Below, piece by piece: positions 25,312 to 33,671 of a stretch of DNA of 64,000 nt. Positions within the stretch are counted from its first letter, which is position 1. Every line of letters starts with the position of its first letter. The position numbers and the translations under genes are program-made. The stretch is from Streptomyces sp. SUK 48 (GTDB taxonomy: Bacteria > Actinomycetota > Actinomycetes > Streptomycetales > Streptomycetaceae), in NCBI RefSeq assembly GCF_009650765.1, contig NZ_CP045740.1:5184001-5248000 (forward strand). The letters are read 5' to 3'. The notes beneath the pieces were generated by a model that was not told where the DNA came from, searched no databases, and was given only the letters and a program-made list of their open reading frames with translations.

Positions 25312-25830
25312 ATGGGCTCACTCCCCCTCACTGTGTGCAGCGGTCTGCTGGTCGTAGCCGCGCTCGGTCCGGCGGCCCAGGCCGCCCACGCGGCGGACGG
25401 CGGCACCCTCGCCGCGGCGCCCGCCGCCCCCGCGCCGGGGACCGAGGTGACCCTGAAGGTCGGCGGCTGCACCGGGAGGCAGGCCGTCGCCGCCTCGCCC
25501 GCCTTCGCCGCCGACGCCCGCCTCACCGGGGCCCGGGGCGCCCTCTCGGGCAGCGCCCGCGTCGCCTCCGCGGTCGGGCCGGGCGCCTACGACGTCAAGG
25601 TGACCTGCGCCGACCGGGTGGTGGGCGGCAGGATCACGGTCGTCGCCATGGACGAAGGAGCTGACAAAGGAGCCTTTGCCGTCCCGGTCGACGCCACCGC
25701 GCACTTCGCCACCGTGGCCACCAGCGGCTCCGGACCCGACACCGCGCAGGCCGTGACCGGTCTCGCGCTGGCCTCGGTCGCCGCCGTCGCCGTGGGCCTG
25801 CGCGCCCGCCGGAGCCGCCGTCCCCGCTGA
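25312..25830 (+). CDS. Secreted protein with C-terminal membrane anchor, unknown function
   Basis: 172 aa from ATG 25312 (GGAGG about 9 nt upstream). Signal peptide: LTVCSGLLVVAALGPAAQAAHA. The mature part has two Cys (VGGCTGRQ and VTCADRV) and Ig-like strand spacing (GTEVTLKVGGC, GAYDVKVTCADRVVGGRITV). The C-terminal stretch VTGLALASVAAVAVGLRARRSRR looks like a membrane helix with a positive stop, but it has no LAxTG or LPxTG signal. Similar small proteins are frequent in Streptomyces; function unknown. Confidence 0.75.
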   Translation: MGSLPLTVCSGLLVVAALGPAAQAAHAADGGTLAAAPAAPAPGTEVTLKVGGCTGRQAVAASPAFAADARLTGARGALSGSARVASAVGPGAYDVKVTCADRVVGGRITVVAMDEGADKGAFAVPVDATAHFATVATSGSGPDTAQAVTGLALASVAAVAVGLRARRSRRPR

Positions 25831-25849
25831 GCCCCCGCGCGGCCGCGGC

Positions 25850-26521
25850 TCAGCCCGACAGACGCGTCCGTACGTTCCCGAAGTGGTCCCTTATGGCGCG
25901 CTCCGCCCGCGGGGAGTCCCCGGCGCGCACCGCGTCCAGGATCTCCCGGTGCTGGCGGCAGGTCACCCGGGGGTCCTGCGGCACGTCCACCAGATCCCGG
26001 CGCACCCGGTGGAAGGCGTCCCAGAACGCCTCCAGGACCTCGCTGAGCAGGGCGTTGTCCAGGCCCCGGTAGAGCGTGGCGTGGAAGGCGCGGTCGGTCT
26101 CGGCGAGGCCCTCGCCCCGGGCCGCCTGCTGTTCCATGCGGTCGACCAGCGCGTCCAGCTCGGCCAGGTCCGCCCGCGGCAGCCGCCCGGCGAGCCGGGA
26201 GACGAGGCCGGTCTCCACCGCCTCGCGCAGTTCGAGGAGCTGGAGCAGCGAGTCCTCGCCCCGGTAGTGGCCGACGACCGTGCGGAAGGCGAGGCCCTCG
26301 ATCATCGGCGCGAACGTCATCGGGCCGACGTACGTCCCGAAGCCGTGCCGGATCTCCACGATGCCCATCGCCTGGAGCGCCTTGAGCGCCTCGCGCACCG
26401 AGTTCCGGCTCGCCCCGAGGAACTCCATCAGTTCCGGCTCGGTCGGCAGCGGGGCCCCGGGGGGCAGCCGACGGTCCACGATCAGCTTCTTGATCCGCTC
26501 CTGAAGGTCCCGCGCTGCCAT
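25850..26521 (-). CDS. FadR-subfamily GntR transcriptional regulator
   Basis: 223 aa from ATG 26521. The winged HTH is RDLQERIKKLIVDRRLPPGAPLPTEPELMEFLGASRNSVREALKALQAMGIVEIRHGFGTYVG. The FCD effector domain follows: LLELREAVETGLVSRLAGRLPRADLAELDALVDRMEQQ, then ETDRAFHATLYRGLDN and CRQHREILDAVRAGD, whose Asp/His positions form the usual metal and carboxylate site. Its targets are not evident from neighbours, and no operator is recognised in the 130 bp before the tRNA hairpin. Confidence 0.92.
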   Translation of the reverse strand: MAARDLQERIKKLIVDRRLPPGAPLPTEPELMEFLGASRNSVREALKALQAMGIVEIRHGFGTYVGPMTFAPMIEGLAFRTVVGHYRGEDSLLQLLELREAVETGLVSRLAGRLPRADLAELDALVDRMEQQAARGEGLAETDRAFHATLYRGLDNALLSEVLEAFWDAFHRVRRDLVDVPQDPRVTCRQHREILDAVRAGDSPRAERAIRDHFGNVRTRLSG

Positions 26522-26651
26522 GGCCAGAGAGTAGCGGCCCGGTGAAGAGGGGCATACGAAAAGGTCCCCGCCGGGGGGAGGGGCCGGGACCGGCTCGGGG
26601 GTGTGGGTGGCGCAGCCCCCACCGCGCGCGGCGAAGCAGCGCAACAACAGA

Positions 26652-26696
26652 GATGGCGACCTGTGTCCGCGTTGTCTGCGGACACAGGTCGCCATC
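26652..26696 (-). terminator. 45-nt hairpin 3' of tRNA-Lys copy 1
   Basis: A perfect 19-bp stem (arm GATGGCGACCTGTGTCCGC) closes a 7-nt loop. On the transcript strand it begins 7 nt after the tRNA and is followed by CTCTGTTGTT. A second, lower hairpin with GGGGGCTGCGCCACCC lies at about 26595-26620. Both are shared with the other two tRNA-Lys loci. The likely role is tRNA transcription termination or 3' processing. Confidence 0.85.
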
Positions 26697-26703
26697 GTCA
26701 TCG

Positions 26704-26777
26704 TGCGCCGCCAGGGACTCGAACCCCGGACCCGCTGATTAAGAGTCAGCTGCTCTAACCAACTGAGCTAGCGGCGC
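26704..26777 (-). tRNA. tRNA-Lys (anticodon CTT), copy 1
   Basis: 74 nt including the discriminator base A. Acceptor arm GCGCCGC/GCGGCGC. Anticodon stem GCTGA/TCAGC with loop CTCTTAA, so the anticodon is CTT (reads AAG). The T-loop is GTTCGAGTC. CCA is not encoded. A possible -10 (TAGAGT) lies about 20 nt upstream. Confidence 0.97.
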
Positions 26778-26953
26778 CTGCTGACAGAGAGAACTCTACC
26801 CGACCTGTGAGGGTGCTCCGGACCACTGGCAGGGGGTCCCGGAGGGCGCCGTACATCATTCGGACCGTCAAAGTGCGCGCCGTGCGGACAGTTGGGAAAC
26901 TGCTCAACGTGCACACAAGCGGACAAAAACACCATGAATGTGAGGCAGATCGC

Positions 26954-28240
26954 ATGACCGCTCCGGCGTTCGAGGAGTTCGAACCCGCGCGCGACTGCGG
27001 CTGTTCCGGCTGTGTCCACCGCAGGCGCGCCCGTCCCCGCCGGCCGCCCGGCCGTCTCGCCCACCTCCCGGCGAGGCGCGGGATGGCCGTCGTGGCCGCC
27101 GTGTCCGCCGCCCTCGGCGTGGTGACCCCGGCGGCCGCCCTGCCCGCCGGCCACCCCACGCACCGCCAGGCCGTCCCCGGCGACGGTCCCGACACCCCCC
27201 AGGGCGCCGAGTCCCCCCTGCACGGTCCCGGCAGCGGCGCCGCCCGGCCCGGCGGCGTCCTCACCCCGCGCACCACCCGCGACGCCATCATCAAGCGGGC
27301 CAAGTCCTGGGTGACCGCGAAGGTGCCGTACAGCTTGGGCCGCTACTGGACCGACGGCTACCGGCAGGACTGCTCCGGCTATGTCTCGATGGCCTGGGGC
27401 CTGAACAGCAACCAGTGGACGGGCAGCCTCGCCAAGTACGGCGTGAAGATCAAGAAGTCCCAGCTCCAGCCCGGCGACATGCTGCTCTACCACAACACCG
27501 CCAACCCCCAGAACGGCTCGCACGTGGTGATCTTCGGCGGCTGGACGGACTCCGCGCACACCCACTACAAGGTCTACGAGCAGACACCCCCGCACACCCG
27601 CAGCCGGACCACGCCCTACCCCTACTGGAGCCACGCCGGGAAGTACGTCCCCTACCGCTACAAGGGCCTGGCCACCGGCAGCGCGGGCGCCGAGACGACC
27701 GACGGCAGGACCTCCCCGGACTTCCCCGGCGCGGACTCCTTCGGGCTCGGCGCGGTCAACACCTACGTCACCGAGCTGGGCCGGATGCTGATCGCCCGGG
27801 GCGCGGCGGCGTACTACCCGAACGGCCCGGGCCCGGCCTGGAGCGAGGCGGACCGCGGCGCCACCGAGGCGTTCCAGCGGGCCCAGGGCTGGGACGACGA
27901 GGAGGCCGACGGGCTGCCCGGCCCGCGCACCTGGGACCTGCTCACCTCCGGCGGGGGCCGGGACATCACCCCGCAGGCGACGGAGCCCGCCTCGCACGGG
28001 GTGCCCGGCTACCCCGGCAAGGGCTACTTCCGCCCGGGGCAGAGCAACGACTACGTCACCCGGCTCGGGGTCCAGCTGACCCGCAAGGGGTTCGGCCGGT
28101 TCTACGACGACGGCCCGGGCCCGCGCTGGGGCGAGGCGGACCGGCAGGCGGTGGCGGCCTTCCAGCGCGGCCAGGGCTGGCGGGGCGGCGCCGCCGACGG
28201 CTCGGTCGGCCCCGAGACCTGGCGCCGCCTGTTCTCCTGA
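26954..28240 (+). CDS. Secreted NlpC/P60-like protein with two peptidoglycan-binding domains
   Basis: 428 aa from ATG 26954. An N-terminal cysteine cluster (CGCSGCVHRRR) precedes a hydrophobic segment (MAVVAAVSAALGVVTPAAALPAG), so the protein is exported by a late signal sequence. The papain-like domain has TRDAIIKRAKSWVTAKVPYS, YRQDCSGYVSMAWGL (catalytic Cys), LQPGDMLLYHN and SHVVIFGGW (His). Two peptidoglycan-binding_1 repeats follow, each with DxxxTxLGxxLxxxG, a YxxGPGPxWxExDRxxxxAFQRxQGW core and a PGxxTW-like end. It is probably a cell-wall amidase or endopeptidase; the stand-alone orientation suggests its own promoter. Confidence 0.9.
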   Translation: MTAPAFEEFEPARDCGCSGCVHRRRARPRRPPGRLAHLPARRGMAVVAAVSAALGVVTPAAALPAGHPTHRQAVPGDGPDTPQGAESPLHGPGSGAARPGGVLTPRTTRDAIIKRAKSWVTAKVPYSLGRYWTDGYRQDCSGYVSMAWGLNSNQWTGSLAKYGVKIKKSQLQPGDMLLYHNTANPQNGSHVVIFGGWTDSAHTHYKVYEQTPPHTRSRTTPYPYWSHAGKYVPYRYKGLATGSAGAETTDGRTSPDFPGADSFGLGAVNTYVTELGRMLIARGAAAYYPNGPGPAWSEADRGATEAFQRAQGWDDEEADGLPGPRTWDLLTSGGGRDITPQATEPASHGVPGYPGKGYFRPGQSNDYVTRLGVQLTRKGFGRFYDDGPGPRWGEADRQAVAAFQRGQGWRGGAADGSVGPETWRRLFS

Positions 28241-28333
28241 CCCACCCCGCCCGCCATAGCCCATCCCCGACCGCCTTACCCCACCCATCAGTTCACGTTC
28301 ATGACGCATCTGGCGCGGAGGCTGGAGGCACGC

Positions 28334-29529
28334 ATGAGTACGACCACCCACACACCGTCCGAATCCGAGGGGCGACCCCATCCGGTGACGGTCGCCGGCA
28401 CCCGCCCGGCCCGGCTGATCCGCAACGAGTCCACCACCGAGATCCCGGTCCATCTGCTCTTCCGCGACGACCCCGGGGACCGCGACCGCCCCGAGGGCGA
28501 TGAACCGGCGCGGGTCACGCCCAAGCCCGCCGTGGTGGGGCGCCGGCAGGGCACCGGCGAACTGCCGCGCGCCGCCCGCCCGGCACCGGCGCTGCGGCGC
28601 GCGCTGCCCCGGATCGACCCGGAGCTGGCCGAACGGGAGGTGCGGGTGCTGCCCGGGGCGGCCGGGGTGCTCGCCGGGGCCTGCGGGGTCACCGGCTGCC
28701 TGGCCGCCTCCTGGTGGGCGGGGGTGCTGCCGCCGCTCGCCGCCCAGGCGCTGCGCCTGCCGGAGCCCGCGGGCACGGGGCTCGGCCCCGCGCAGTGGGC
28801 GGCGTACGCCGGGGCCGGGCTGCTCGGCGCGGCCGGGTTCGGCGGGCTGGCCCGGGGGCGCACCGGACGGGCCTGGGTGGTGGGCCTGTTCGGCCGCTAC
28901 CGGGGCACGGTACGGCGCACCGGGCTGCTCTGGGTCAACCCGCTGCTGCGGCGCCGGCGGGTCGACGTACGGCTGCGGCACTGGCGCAGCGAGGCGATCC
29001 CCGCGACCGATCCCGGGGGCACCCCGCTGCGGGTGGCGGTGCTCGTGGTGTGGCGGGTGCGGGACACCGCGCGGGCGGTGCTCGGCCTGGAGGACCACGA
29101 GCGGTATCTGCGCGAGTGCGTGGAGGCGGCGCTGGCCCGGGTGCCGGTGGAACCCGCGGGCGGCGGGCGGCGCGGGCCCGCGGTGGCGGGGGAGACGCTG
29201 ACCCGGCTGGTGACGGCGGAGACCGGGCCGGCCGGTCTGGAGGTGTTCTCCGTGCGGCCGCTGCGGGTGGAGTACGCCCCGGAGGTCGCCGCCGCGATGG
29301 AGCGCCGCCGGATCGCCGCGCTGGACGCCCGGCAGCGGGCCAGCATGCTCAGCTCGGTGGTGGACTCCGTGGAGGACACGGTGACCCGGCTGACCACGCG
29401 CGGTCTGGTCGAGCTGGACGAGTCCGAGCGCAAGGTGCTGGTGCGGGATCTCACGGTGGCCTTCTGCGCCGGACGCGGGGAGCCGCCGTCTCCGCCACCG
29501 GTATGGACATGCTCAAGTGCCGCCCATAA
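28334..29529 (+). CDS. SPFH/prohibitin-like membrane protein; probable frameshift at 29477-29480
   Basis: Starts at ATG 28334 (GGAGG 9 nt upstream). After a charged N-terminal 100 residues come two membrane segments (LPGAAGVLAGACGVTGCLAASWWAGVL and WAAYAGAGLLGAAGFGGLA). An SPFH-type domain follows: RRTGLLWVNPLLRRRRVDVRLRHWRSEAIPATDPGGTPLRVAVLVVWRV, then a helical part with AAAMERRRIAALDARQRASMLSSVVDSVEDTVTRL. The open frame ends at 29536 in unlikely PPSPPPVWTCSS. With one extra G in 29477-29480 it ends GGAAVSATGMDMLKCRP at 29529, which reads better. Role: a membrane microdomain scaffold, inferred from the family. Confidence 0.75.
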
Positions 29530-29537
29530 TCTGTGAC

Positions 29538-29551
29538 TTGGTCTAGACCTT
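29538..29551. promoter_or_regulatory. DasR-responsive element (dre) before the LPMO gene
   Basis: TTGGTCTAGACCTT contains 11 of 12 bases of the TGGTCTAGACCA core and is a perfect GGTCTAGACC palindrome. It lies 48 bp upstream of the chitin monooxygenase start. In Streptomyces, DasR represses chitin-degradation genes through such sites and glucosamine-6-phosphate releases it. Confidence 0.88.
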
Positions 29552-29598
29552 CCCCTGCACGGCTCAGTGAACTCCCCACGTTCTCCAGGAGCGGCAGT

Positions 29599-30204
29599 AT
29601 GCGTATCACGACCAGAATGTCCGCAGTCGTGCTCGGTGCGGTGACCGTGGGAGCGTTCGCGCTCTCCACCGGCGGCGCCAGCGGGCACGGCTACACCGAC
29701 CTCCCGATCAGCAGACAGAAGCTCTGCGCCAACGGCACGGTCAAGGGCTGCGGCGACATCCAGTACGAGCCGCAGAGCGTCGAGGGGCCCAAGGGCTTCC
29801 CGGCCACCGGGCCCGCCGACGGCCAGCTCTGCAACGGCAGCGTGGACCGGTTCGCCCAGCTCAGCTCGCCGACCACCCCGTCCGGCGCCGCCTGGCCCAC
29901 CACCCAGGTGACCGGCGGGCAGTCGTACACCTTCCGCTGGCAGTTCACGGCCCGGCACGCCACGACGGACTTCAAGTACTACGTCACCAAGCAGGGCTGG
30001 AACCAGAACCACCCGCTGTCCCGCTCGGACCTCAACCTCACGCCGTTCCTGACGGTGCCCTACAACGGCCAGCAGCCGCCGGCGACGCTCAGCCACAGCG
30101 GCGTCCTGCCGACGGGCCTGTCCGGACACCACGTGATCCTCGCGGTCTGGACGATCGCCGACACGGGCAACGCGTTCTACGCCTGCTCGGACGTCACCTT
30201 CTGA
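29599..30204 (+). CDS. Chitin-active lytic polysaccharide monooxygenase (AA10)
   Basis: 201 aa from ATG 29599 (AGGAGC upstream). Signal peptide: MSAVVLGAVTVGAFALSTGGASG, cleaved before His30 (HGYTDLPISRQ), so the mature protein begins with the copper-binding His. The second copper ligand is His in TARHATTDF. Typical AA10 elements are LCANGTVKGCGDIQYEPQSVEGPKGFP, FRWQFTA, PFLTVPY, GHHVILAVWTIADTGNAFYACSDV (aromatic and Cys pairs). It oxidatively cuts crystalline chitin in concert with chitinases such as the GH18 enzyme at 54754. A dre box upstream indicates DasR control and a hairpin terminates it. Confidence 0.96.
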   Translation: MRITTRMSAVVLGAVTVGAFALSTGGASGHGYTDLPISRQKLCANGTVKGCGDIQYEPQSVEGPKGFPATGPADGQLCNGSVDRFAQLSSPTTPSGAAWPTTQVTGGQSYTFRWQFTARHATTDFKYYVTKQGWNQNHPLSRSDLNLTPFLTVPYNGQQPPATLSHSGVLPTGLSGHHVILAVWTIADTGNAFYACSDVTF

Positions 30205-30215
30205 GCGACGTCGAC

Positions 30216-30241
30216 GGGCCCCTCGCTGCCGCGAGGGGCCC
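30216..30241. terminator. Hairpin terminator after the LPMO gene
   Basis: GGGCCCCTCG (30216-30225) pairs perfectly with CGAGGGGCCC (30232-30241) around a 6-nt loop, 12 bp after the stop. Confidence 0.85.
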
Positions 30242-30306
30242 GATCTCGGCGCTGGGGGTGTGGGTGGCGAAGCCCCCACCGCGCGGGCGAAGCCGCGAAA
30301 AACAGA

Positions 30307-30351
30307 GATGGCGGTCCATGTTCGCGCTTTTTGCGAACATGGACCGCCATC
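30307..30351 (-). terminator. 45-nt hairpin 3' of tRNA-Lys copy 2
   Basis: A perfect 19-bp stem (arm GATGGCGGTCCATGTTCGC) with a 7-nt loop GCTTTTT. The transcript continues CTCTGTTTTTCGCG, a convincing U-tract. The outer 7 bp equal those of copies 1 and 3, while the inner bases differ but remain fully paired. A second hairpin with GGGGGCTTCGCCACCC follows at about 30255-30280. Confidence 0.88.
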
Positions 30352-30358
30352 GTCATCG

Positions 30359-30432
30359 TGCGCCGCCAGGGACTCGAACCCCGGACCCGCTGATTAAGAG
30401 TCAGCTGCTCTAACCAACTGAGCTAGCGGCGC
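30359..30432 (-). tRNA. tRNA-Lys (anticodon CTT), copy 2
   Basis: 74 nt, identical to copy 1 throughout as far as I can compare. Anticodon loop CTCTTAA, discriminator A, no encoded CCA. A TAGTAT hexamer about 40 nt upstream may be its -10. It sits between the LPMO terminator and the IclR gene. Confidence 0.97.
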
Positions 30433-30531
30433 ATGACTCTCGCCTTCCGCTCTTCGCGGCCGGCGACGAAGAAAATACTACCTGGTCCCCGGGGGTGCTC
30501 ATGACCACCCGAGCGGCCGGCCGGGGTCCGC

Positions 30532-31290
30532 TCAGATGGCCAGCGACAGCAGCACCGGCGCCGCGTTCCGGTTCAGCGTGTCCGCGGCCTGTTTCAGCCG
30601 GTGCGCGTGCTCCACCGGGAGGGACACGGCCAGGCAGCCCACCGAGGCGCCCGCGGTGATCGGGACGGCCGCGCAGACCGTGCCCACCGCGTACTCCTGG
30701 AGGTCGAGCACCGGCACCGTCGGCGGCTGGGACTCCAGCCGGGACAGCAGCAGCTTGTCGCTGGTGATGGTGCGGGAGGTGAGGCGGGCCATCTTGTGCC
30801 GGGCGAGATGGTCGCGGCGCCCGTTGTGGTCCAGCTGGGTCAGCAGGCTCTTGCCGACCGCCGTGGCGTGGGCCGAGTAGCGGAAGTCCACCCACTCGTT
30901 GACCGCGGGCGCGGCGGGCCCGGCCGCGTACTGGGTGACCTTGACCTCGCCGTCCACGTACCGGCTGATGTAGACCGCCGCGCCGACCGAGTCGCGCAGC
31001 CGGTCCAGCATCAGCTGGAGCTTGTCGGCGAGGGCCCGCTCGTGGTCCTGGGCCGAGGTCAGCCGGCGCAGCGTGTCGCCGGTGACGTACGCCCCGCCGC
31101 CGATCTGCTCCACGTACCCCTCGCGGCGCAGCATCCGCAGCAGCACGGTGAGCCGCTCCGGGCCGAGGCCGGTGTGCCGGGCCAGCTCGGTCTCGGTGAC
31201 CCCGGCGGCGGTGCGCGCCACGGTCTCCAGCACGCGCAGCGCGTCCTGGGCGGAGTGGTACGGGGCGGTCGGCTCGTGCATCAGCGCCAC
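30532..31290 (-). CDS. IclR-family transcriptional regulator
   Basis: 252 aa from GTG 31290 (AGAGGGGA upstream); ATG 31281 is the alternative, and the longer frame to 31467 lacks family sequence. Winged HTH: SAQDALRVLETVARTAAGVTETELARHTGLGPERLTVLLRMLRREGYVE. Effector domain: AVYISRYVDGEVKVTQYAAG, YSAHATAVGKSLLTQL (conserved AxGKxxL) and VGTVCAAVPITAGASVGCLAVSLP with a Cys used in ligand binding in the family. It is the last gene after the ehu operon on the same strand, 242 bp downstream, and could regulate it. A GGCATATGCC palindrome lies upstream (31450). Confidence 0.9.
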   Translation of the reverse strand: MALMHEPTAPYHSAQDALRVLETVARTAAGVTETELARHTGLGPERLTVLLRMLRREGYVEQIGGGAYVTGDTLRRLTSAQDHERALADKLQLMLDRLRDSVGAAVYISRYVDGEVKVTQYAAGPAAPAVNEWVDFRYSAHATAVGKSLLTQLDHNGRRDHLARHKMARLTSRTITSDKLLLSRLESQPPTVPVLDLQEYAVGTVCAAVPITAGASVGCLAVSLPVEHAHRLKQAADTLNRNAAPVLLSLAI

Positions 31291-31449
31291 GGTGGGTCCC
31301 CTCTGCGCTCGCTTGCTGGGGCGGTGGTTTCCGGACGGTGCGGCGATACCACGATAACGGGCAAACGGCCGCCGGGGAGGGGGCGTTGACAAGATTCCGG
31401 CTCGTCCCCCTCGTCCCGGCGGCCGTCTCAACTGCGGCGAAGGCCCGGA

Positions 31450-31459
31450 GGCATATGCC
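31450..31459. promoter_or_regulatory. GGCATATGCC palindrome upstream of the IclR gene
   Basis: A perfect 10-bp palindrome, on the minus strand preceded by TTT, 160 bp upstream of the IclR start and 74 bp after the ehuA stop. The same core recurs at 42351-42360 inside a longer dyad. Confidence 0.45.
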
Positions 31460-31532
31460 AAAGTCATGTCCCAGTGGCCGGACCTCGCCCGTTGTCCACG
31501 GCCCTCACCGGGGCGCCCTCACGGCAGCGCCC

Positions 31533-32315
31533 TCACAGAACCGCGCCGAGGAATTCCCGGGTGCGCTCCTGCTCCGGCTCGCTGAAGATCTTCTCCGGCG
31601 GCCCCGACTCGATCACCCGGCCGCCGTCGAACATCAGTACCTGGTCGGAGATGTCCCGGGCGAAGCCCATCTCATGGGTCACGCACAGCATCGTGATGTC
31701 GGTGCTGCGCGCGATGTCCCGCAACAGGTCGAGCACGCCCGCGACCAGCTCCGGATCGAGCGCGGACGTCACCTCGTCGAGCAGCAGCACCCGCGGCCGC
31801 ATCGCCAGCGCCCGGGCGATCGCCACCCGCTGCTGTTGTCCGCCGGACAGCTGGGCCGGGCGCGCCCCCCACTTGTCGGCGAGGCCCACCAGCTCCAGCA
31901 GCTCCCGCGCCCGCTCCTCCGCCTCGTCCTTGGACAGGCCGAGGACCTGCACCGGCGCCTCGGTGAGATTGCGCAGCACCGACATGTTCGGGAACAGGTT
32001 GAAGTGCTGGAACACCATCCCGATCTTCTTGCGCACCTCCCTGACCCGCTTCTCCGGCGCCGGGAACAGCGGTTCGCCGTCGATGGTGATGGTCCCCGCG
32101 TCCGGTTTCGCCAGGGTCATCAGAAGTCTGAGGATCGTGGTCTTGCCGGAGCCGGAGGGCCCGATCAGGGTCACGTGCCGGCCCGGCCGGACCGCGAAGT
32201 CCAGGTGGTCGAGCACGGTGTGGGCGCCGAAGCGCTTGGTGACCTGCTCCAGACGGATCAGATCGGCCGGCCGGGCGGCGCTGCCGGAGGGCTGGGTGCG
32301 GGGCTCAACGGACAA
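31533..32315 (-). CDS. ehuA: Ectoine/hydroxyectoine-type ABC transporter ATPase
   Basis: 260 aa from ATG 32315. Polar amino-acid importer ATPase: Walker A GPSGSGKTT, Q-loop GMVFQHFNLFPNMSV, signature LSGGQQQRVAIARALAMRP, Walker B VLLLDEVTSALD, switch His CVTHEMGFARDISD. The insert FPAPEKRVREVRKKIG matches the EhuA group. It powers uptake through EhuC/EhuD and overlaps ehuD by 11 bp. It is the last gene of ehuBCDA; the transporter assignment comes from operon makeup and similarity, so a different amino acid remains possible. Confidence 0.85.
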   Translation of the reverse strand: MSVEPRTQPSGSAARPADLIRLEQVTKRFGAHTVLDHLDFAVRPGRHVTLIGPSGSGKTTILRLLMTLAKPDAGTITIDGEPLFPAPEKRVREVRKKIGMVFQHFNLFPNMSVLRNLTEAPVQVLGLSKDEAEERARELLELVGLADKWGARPAQLSGGQQQRVAIARALAMRPRVLLLDEVTSALDPELVAGVLDLLRDIARSTDITMLCVTHEMGFARDISDQVLMFDGGRVIESGPPEKIFSEPEQERTREFLGAVL

Positions 32316-32955
32316 GGCGTCGCTCCAGGGCTCGCAGGAGAAGGGAGGCCAGGTAGGAGATGAGGATGAAGGCCACGCCGATCACGGTGAGCGGCTCGGT
32401 GAACTGGAAGCGCTGCTGGGAGAAGAGCCGGGCCTGGCCCAGCATCTCCAGCACGGTGATCACCATCAGCAGCGGTGTGTCCTTGAGCATGGAGATCACG
32501 TAGTTGCCGAGCGCCGGGATCACCCGGCGGATCGCCTGCGGCAGGATCACCGCGGTCCAGGTCCGCCGCCTGGGCAGGTTCAGCGCGGTCGCCGCCTCCC
32601 ACTGGCCGACGGGCACCGCCTCGATGCCGGCCCGGTAGACCTGCATCGTGTACGTCGAGTAGTGCAGCCCGATCGCGAAGACGCCGGTGGCCAGTGCGGA
32701 GAAGGTCAGGCCCCACTCCGGCAGCACGTAGAAGAGGAAGAACAGCTGCACCAGCAGCGGGGTGTTGCGCACGAACTCCGTGACCACCCCGACCGGCCAG
32801 CGCACCCACCGGGTCGGCGCCCGCATCAGCAGCGTCCACACCAGGCCGAGGCTGAAGGACAGCAGCGAGCCGAGGACCAGCGCCTGAAGCGTGACCAGCA
32901 GGCCGTCCCGGAAGTGCGGCATGAAGTCGCTCACCGCGTGCCAGTCCCACGTCAT
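32305..32955 (-). CDS. ehuD: Ectoine/hydroxyectoine-type ABC permease EhuD
   Basis: 216 aa from ATG 32955, overlapping the ehuC stop (ATGA). His/Glu/Gln permease family: FRDGLLVTLQALVLGSLLSFSLGLVWTL, VVTEFVRNTPLLVQLFFLFYVLPEWG (FxRxTPLLVQL motif), VYRAGIEAVPVGQWEAATALNLPRRRTWTAVILPQAIRRVIPALGNYVISMLKDTPL (EAA loop) and a C-terminal helix. It forms the channel with EhuC. Confidence 0.87.
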   Translation of the reverse strand: MTWDWHAVSDFMPHFRDGLLVTLQALVLGSLLSFSLGLVWTLLMRAPTRWVRWPVGVVTEFVRNTPLLVQLFFLFYVLPEWGLTFSALATGVFAIGLHYSTYTMQVYRAGIEAVPVGQWEAATALNLPRRRTWTAVILPQAIRRVIPALGNYVISMLKDTPLLMVITVLEMLGQARLFSQQRFQFTEPLTVIGVAFILISYLASLLLRALERRLVR

Positions 32956-33671
32956 ACGACACCACCGCCCACCCCGGTCGTCCGCACCCGCTTCGGCTCA
33001 CGCGCCGCGGGCTGTTGGCCGGTGTCCCGGCCCAGCCCGGCCTTCAGCCGCTTCTCCAAGCCGCGCATCAGCCGGGTCAGCACGAAGGCGATCACGAAGT
33101 AGACGACCAGCACGTACGTGTAGATCTCCGCGCTCTGCTGGAGCGCGAGGCGCACCAGGTTGGCGCTGAACGTCAGATCGCCCATGCCCATCACCGAGAC
33201 CAGCGCGGTGCCCTTGAGCAGCTCGATCAGCAGATTGCAGAAGGAGGGGATCATCTCCGGCACCGCCTGCGGCAGCACGATCAGCCGCATCCGCTGCGCC
33301 GGTGTGAAGCTCAGCGCGATCCCGCCCTCCTTCTGCGCCGGGTCCACCGAGTTCAGCGCGCCGCGCACGATCTCGGAGCCGTACGCGCCGTAGGTCAGGC
33401 CGAGCGCCAGCGTGCCCGCCCACATCGGCACCAGCTGCCAGCCGAAGGCGATCGGCAGCACGAAGAACACCCAGAAGATCATCACCAGCGCGGAGGTGCC
33501 GCGGAAGATCTCGGTGTAGACGCCGGCCACGAAGCGCACGATCCACCGGTGGTGGGTGCGCGCCAGGCCGGCCGCGAAGGACACCGCGGCGGCCAGCAGC
33601 GCGCTGAACAGCAGCAGTTGGAGGGTGGTCCAGACGCCCTCGAGTACCAGTTTCCAGAGCCCCGAGGTCAT
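32952..33671 (-). CDS. ehuC: Ectoine/hydroxyectoine-type ABC permease EhuC
   Basis: 239 aa from ATG 33671, overlapping the ehuB stop by 4 bp. Helices LVLEGVWTTLQLLLFSALLAAAVSFAAGLA and TSALVMIFWVFFVLPIAFGW; motif VYTEIFRGTSALVMIF; EAA loop LNSVDPAQKEGGIALSFTPAQRMRLIVLPQAVPEMIPSFCNLLIELLKGTALVSVMG. The tail (GRDTGQQPAAREPKRVRTT) is basic. Same family as EhuD. The 4-bp overlaps on both sides show tight co-translation. Confidence 0.87.
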   Translation of the reverse strand: MTSGLWKLVLEGVWTTLQLLLFSALLAAAVSFAAGLARTHHRWIVRFVAGVYTEIFRGTSALVMIFWVFFVLPIAFGWQLVPMWAGTLALGLTYGAYGSEIVRGALNSVDPAQKEGGIALSFTPAQRMRLIVLPQAVPEMIPSFCNLLIELLKGTALVSVMGMGDLTFSANLVRLALQQSAEIYTYVLVVYFVIAFVLTRLMRGLEKRLKAGLGRDTGQQPAAREPKRVRTTGVGGGVV

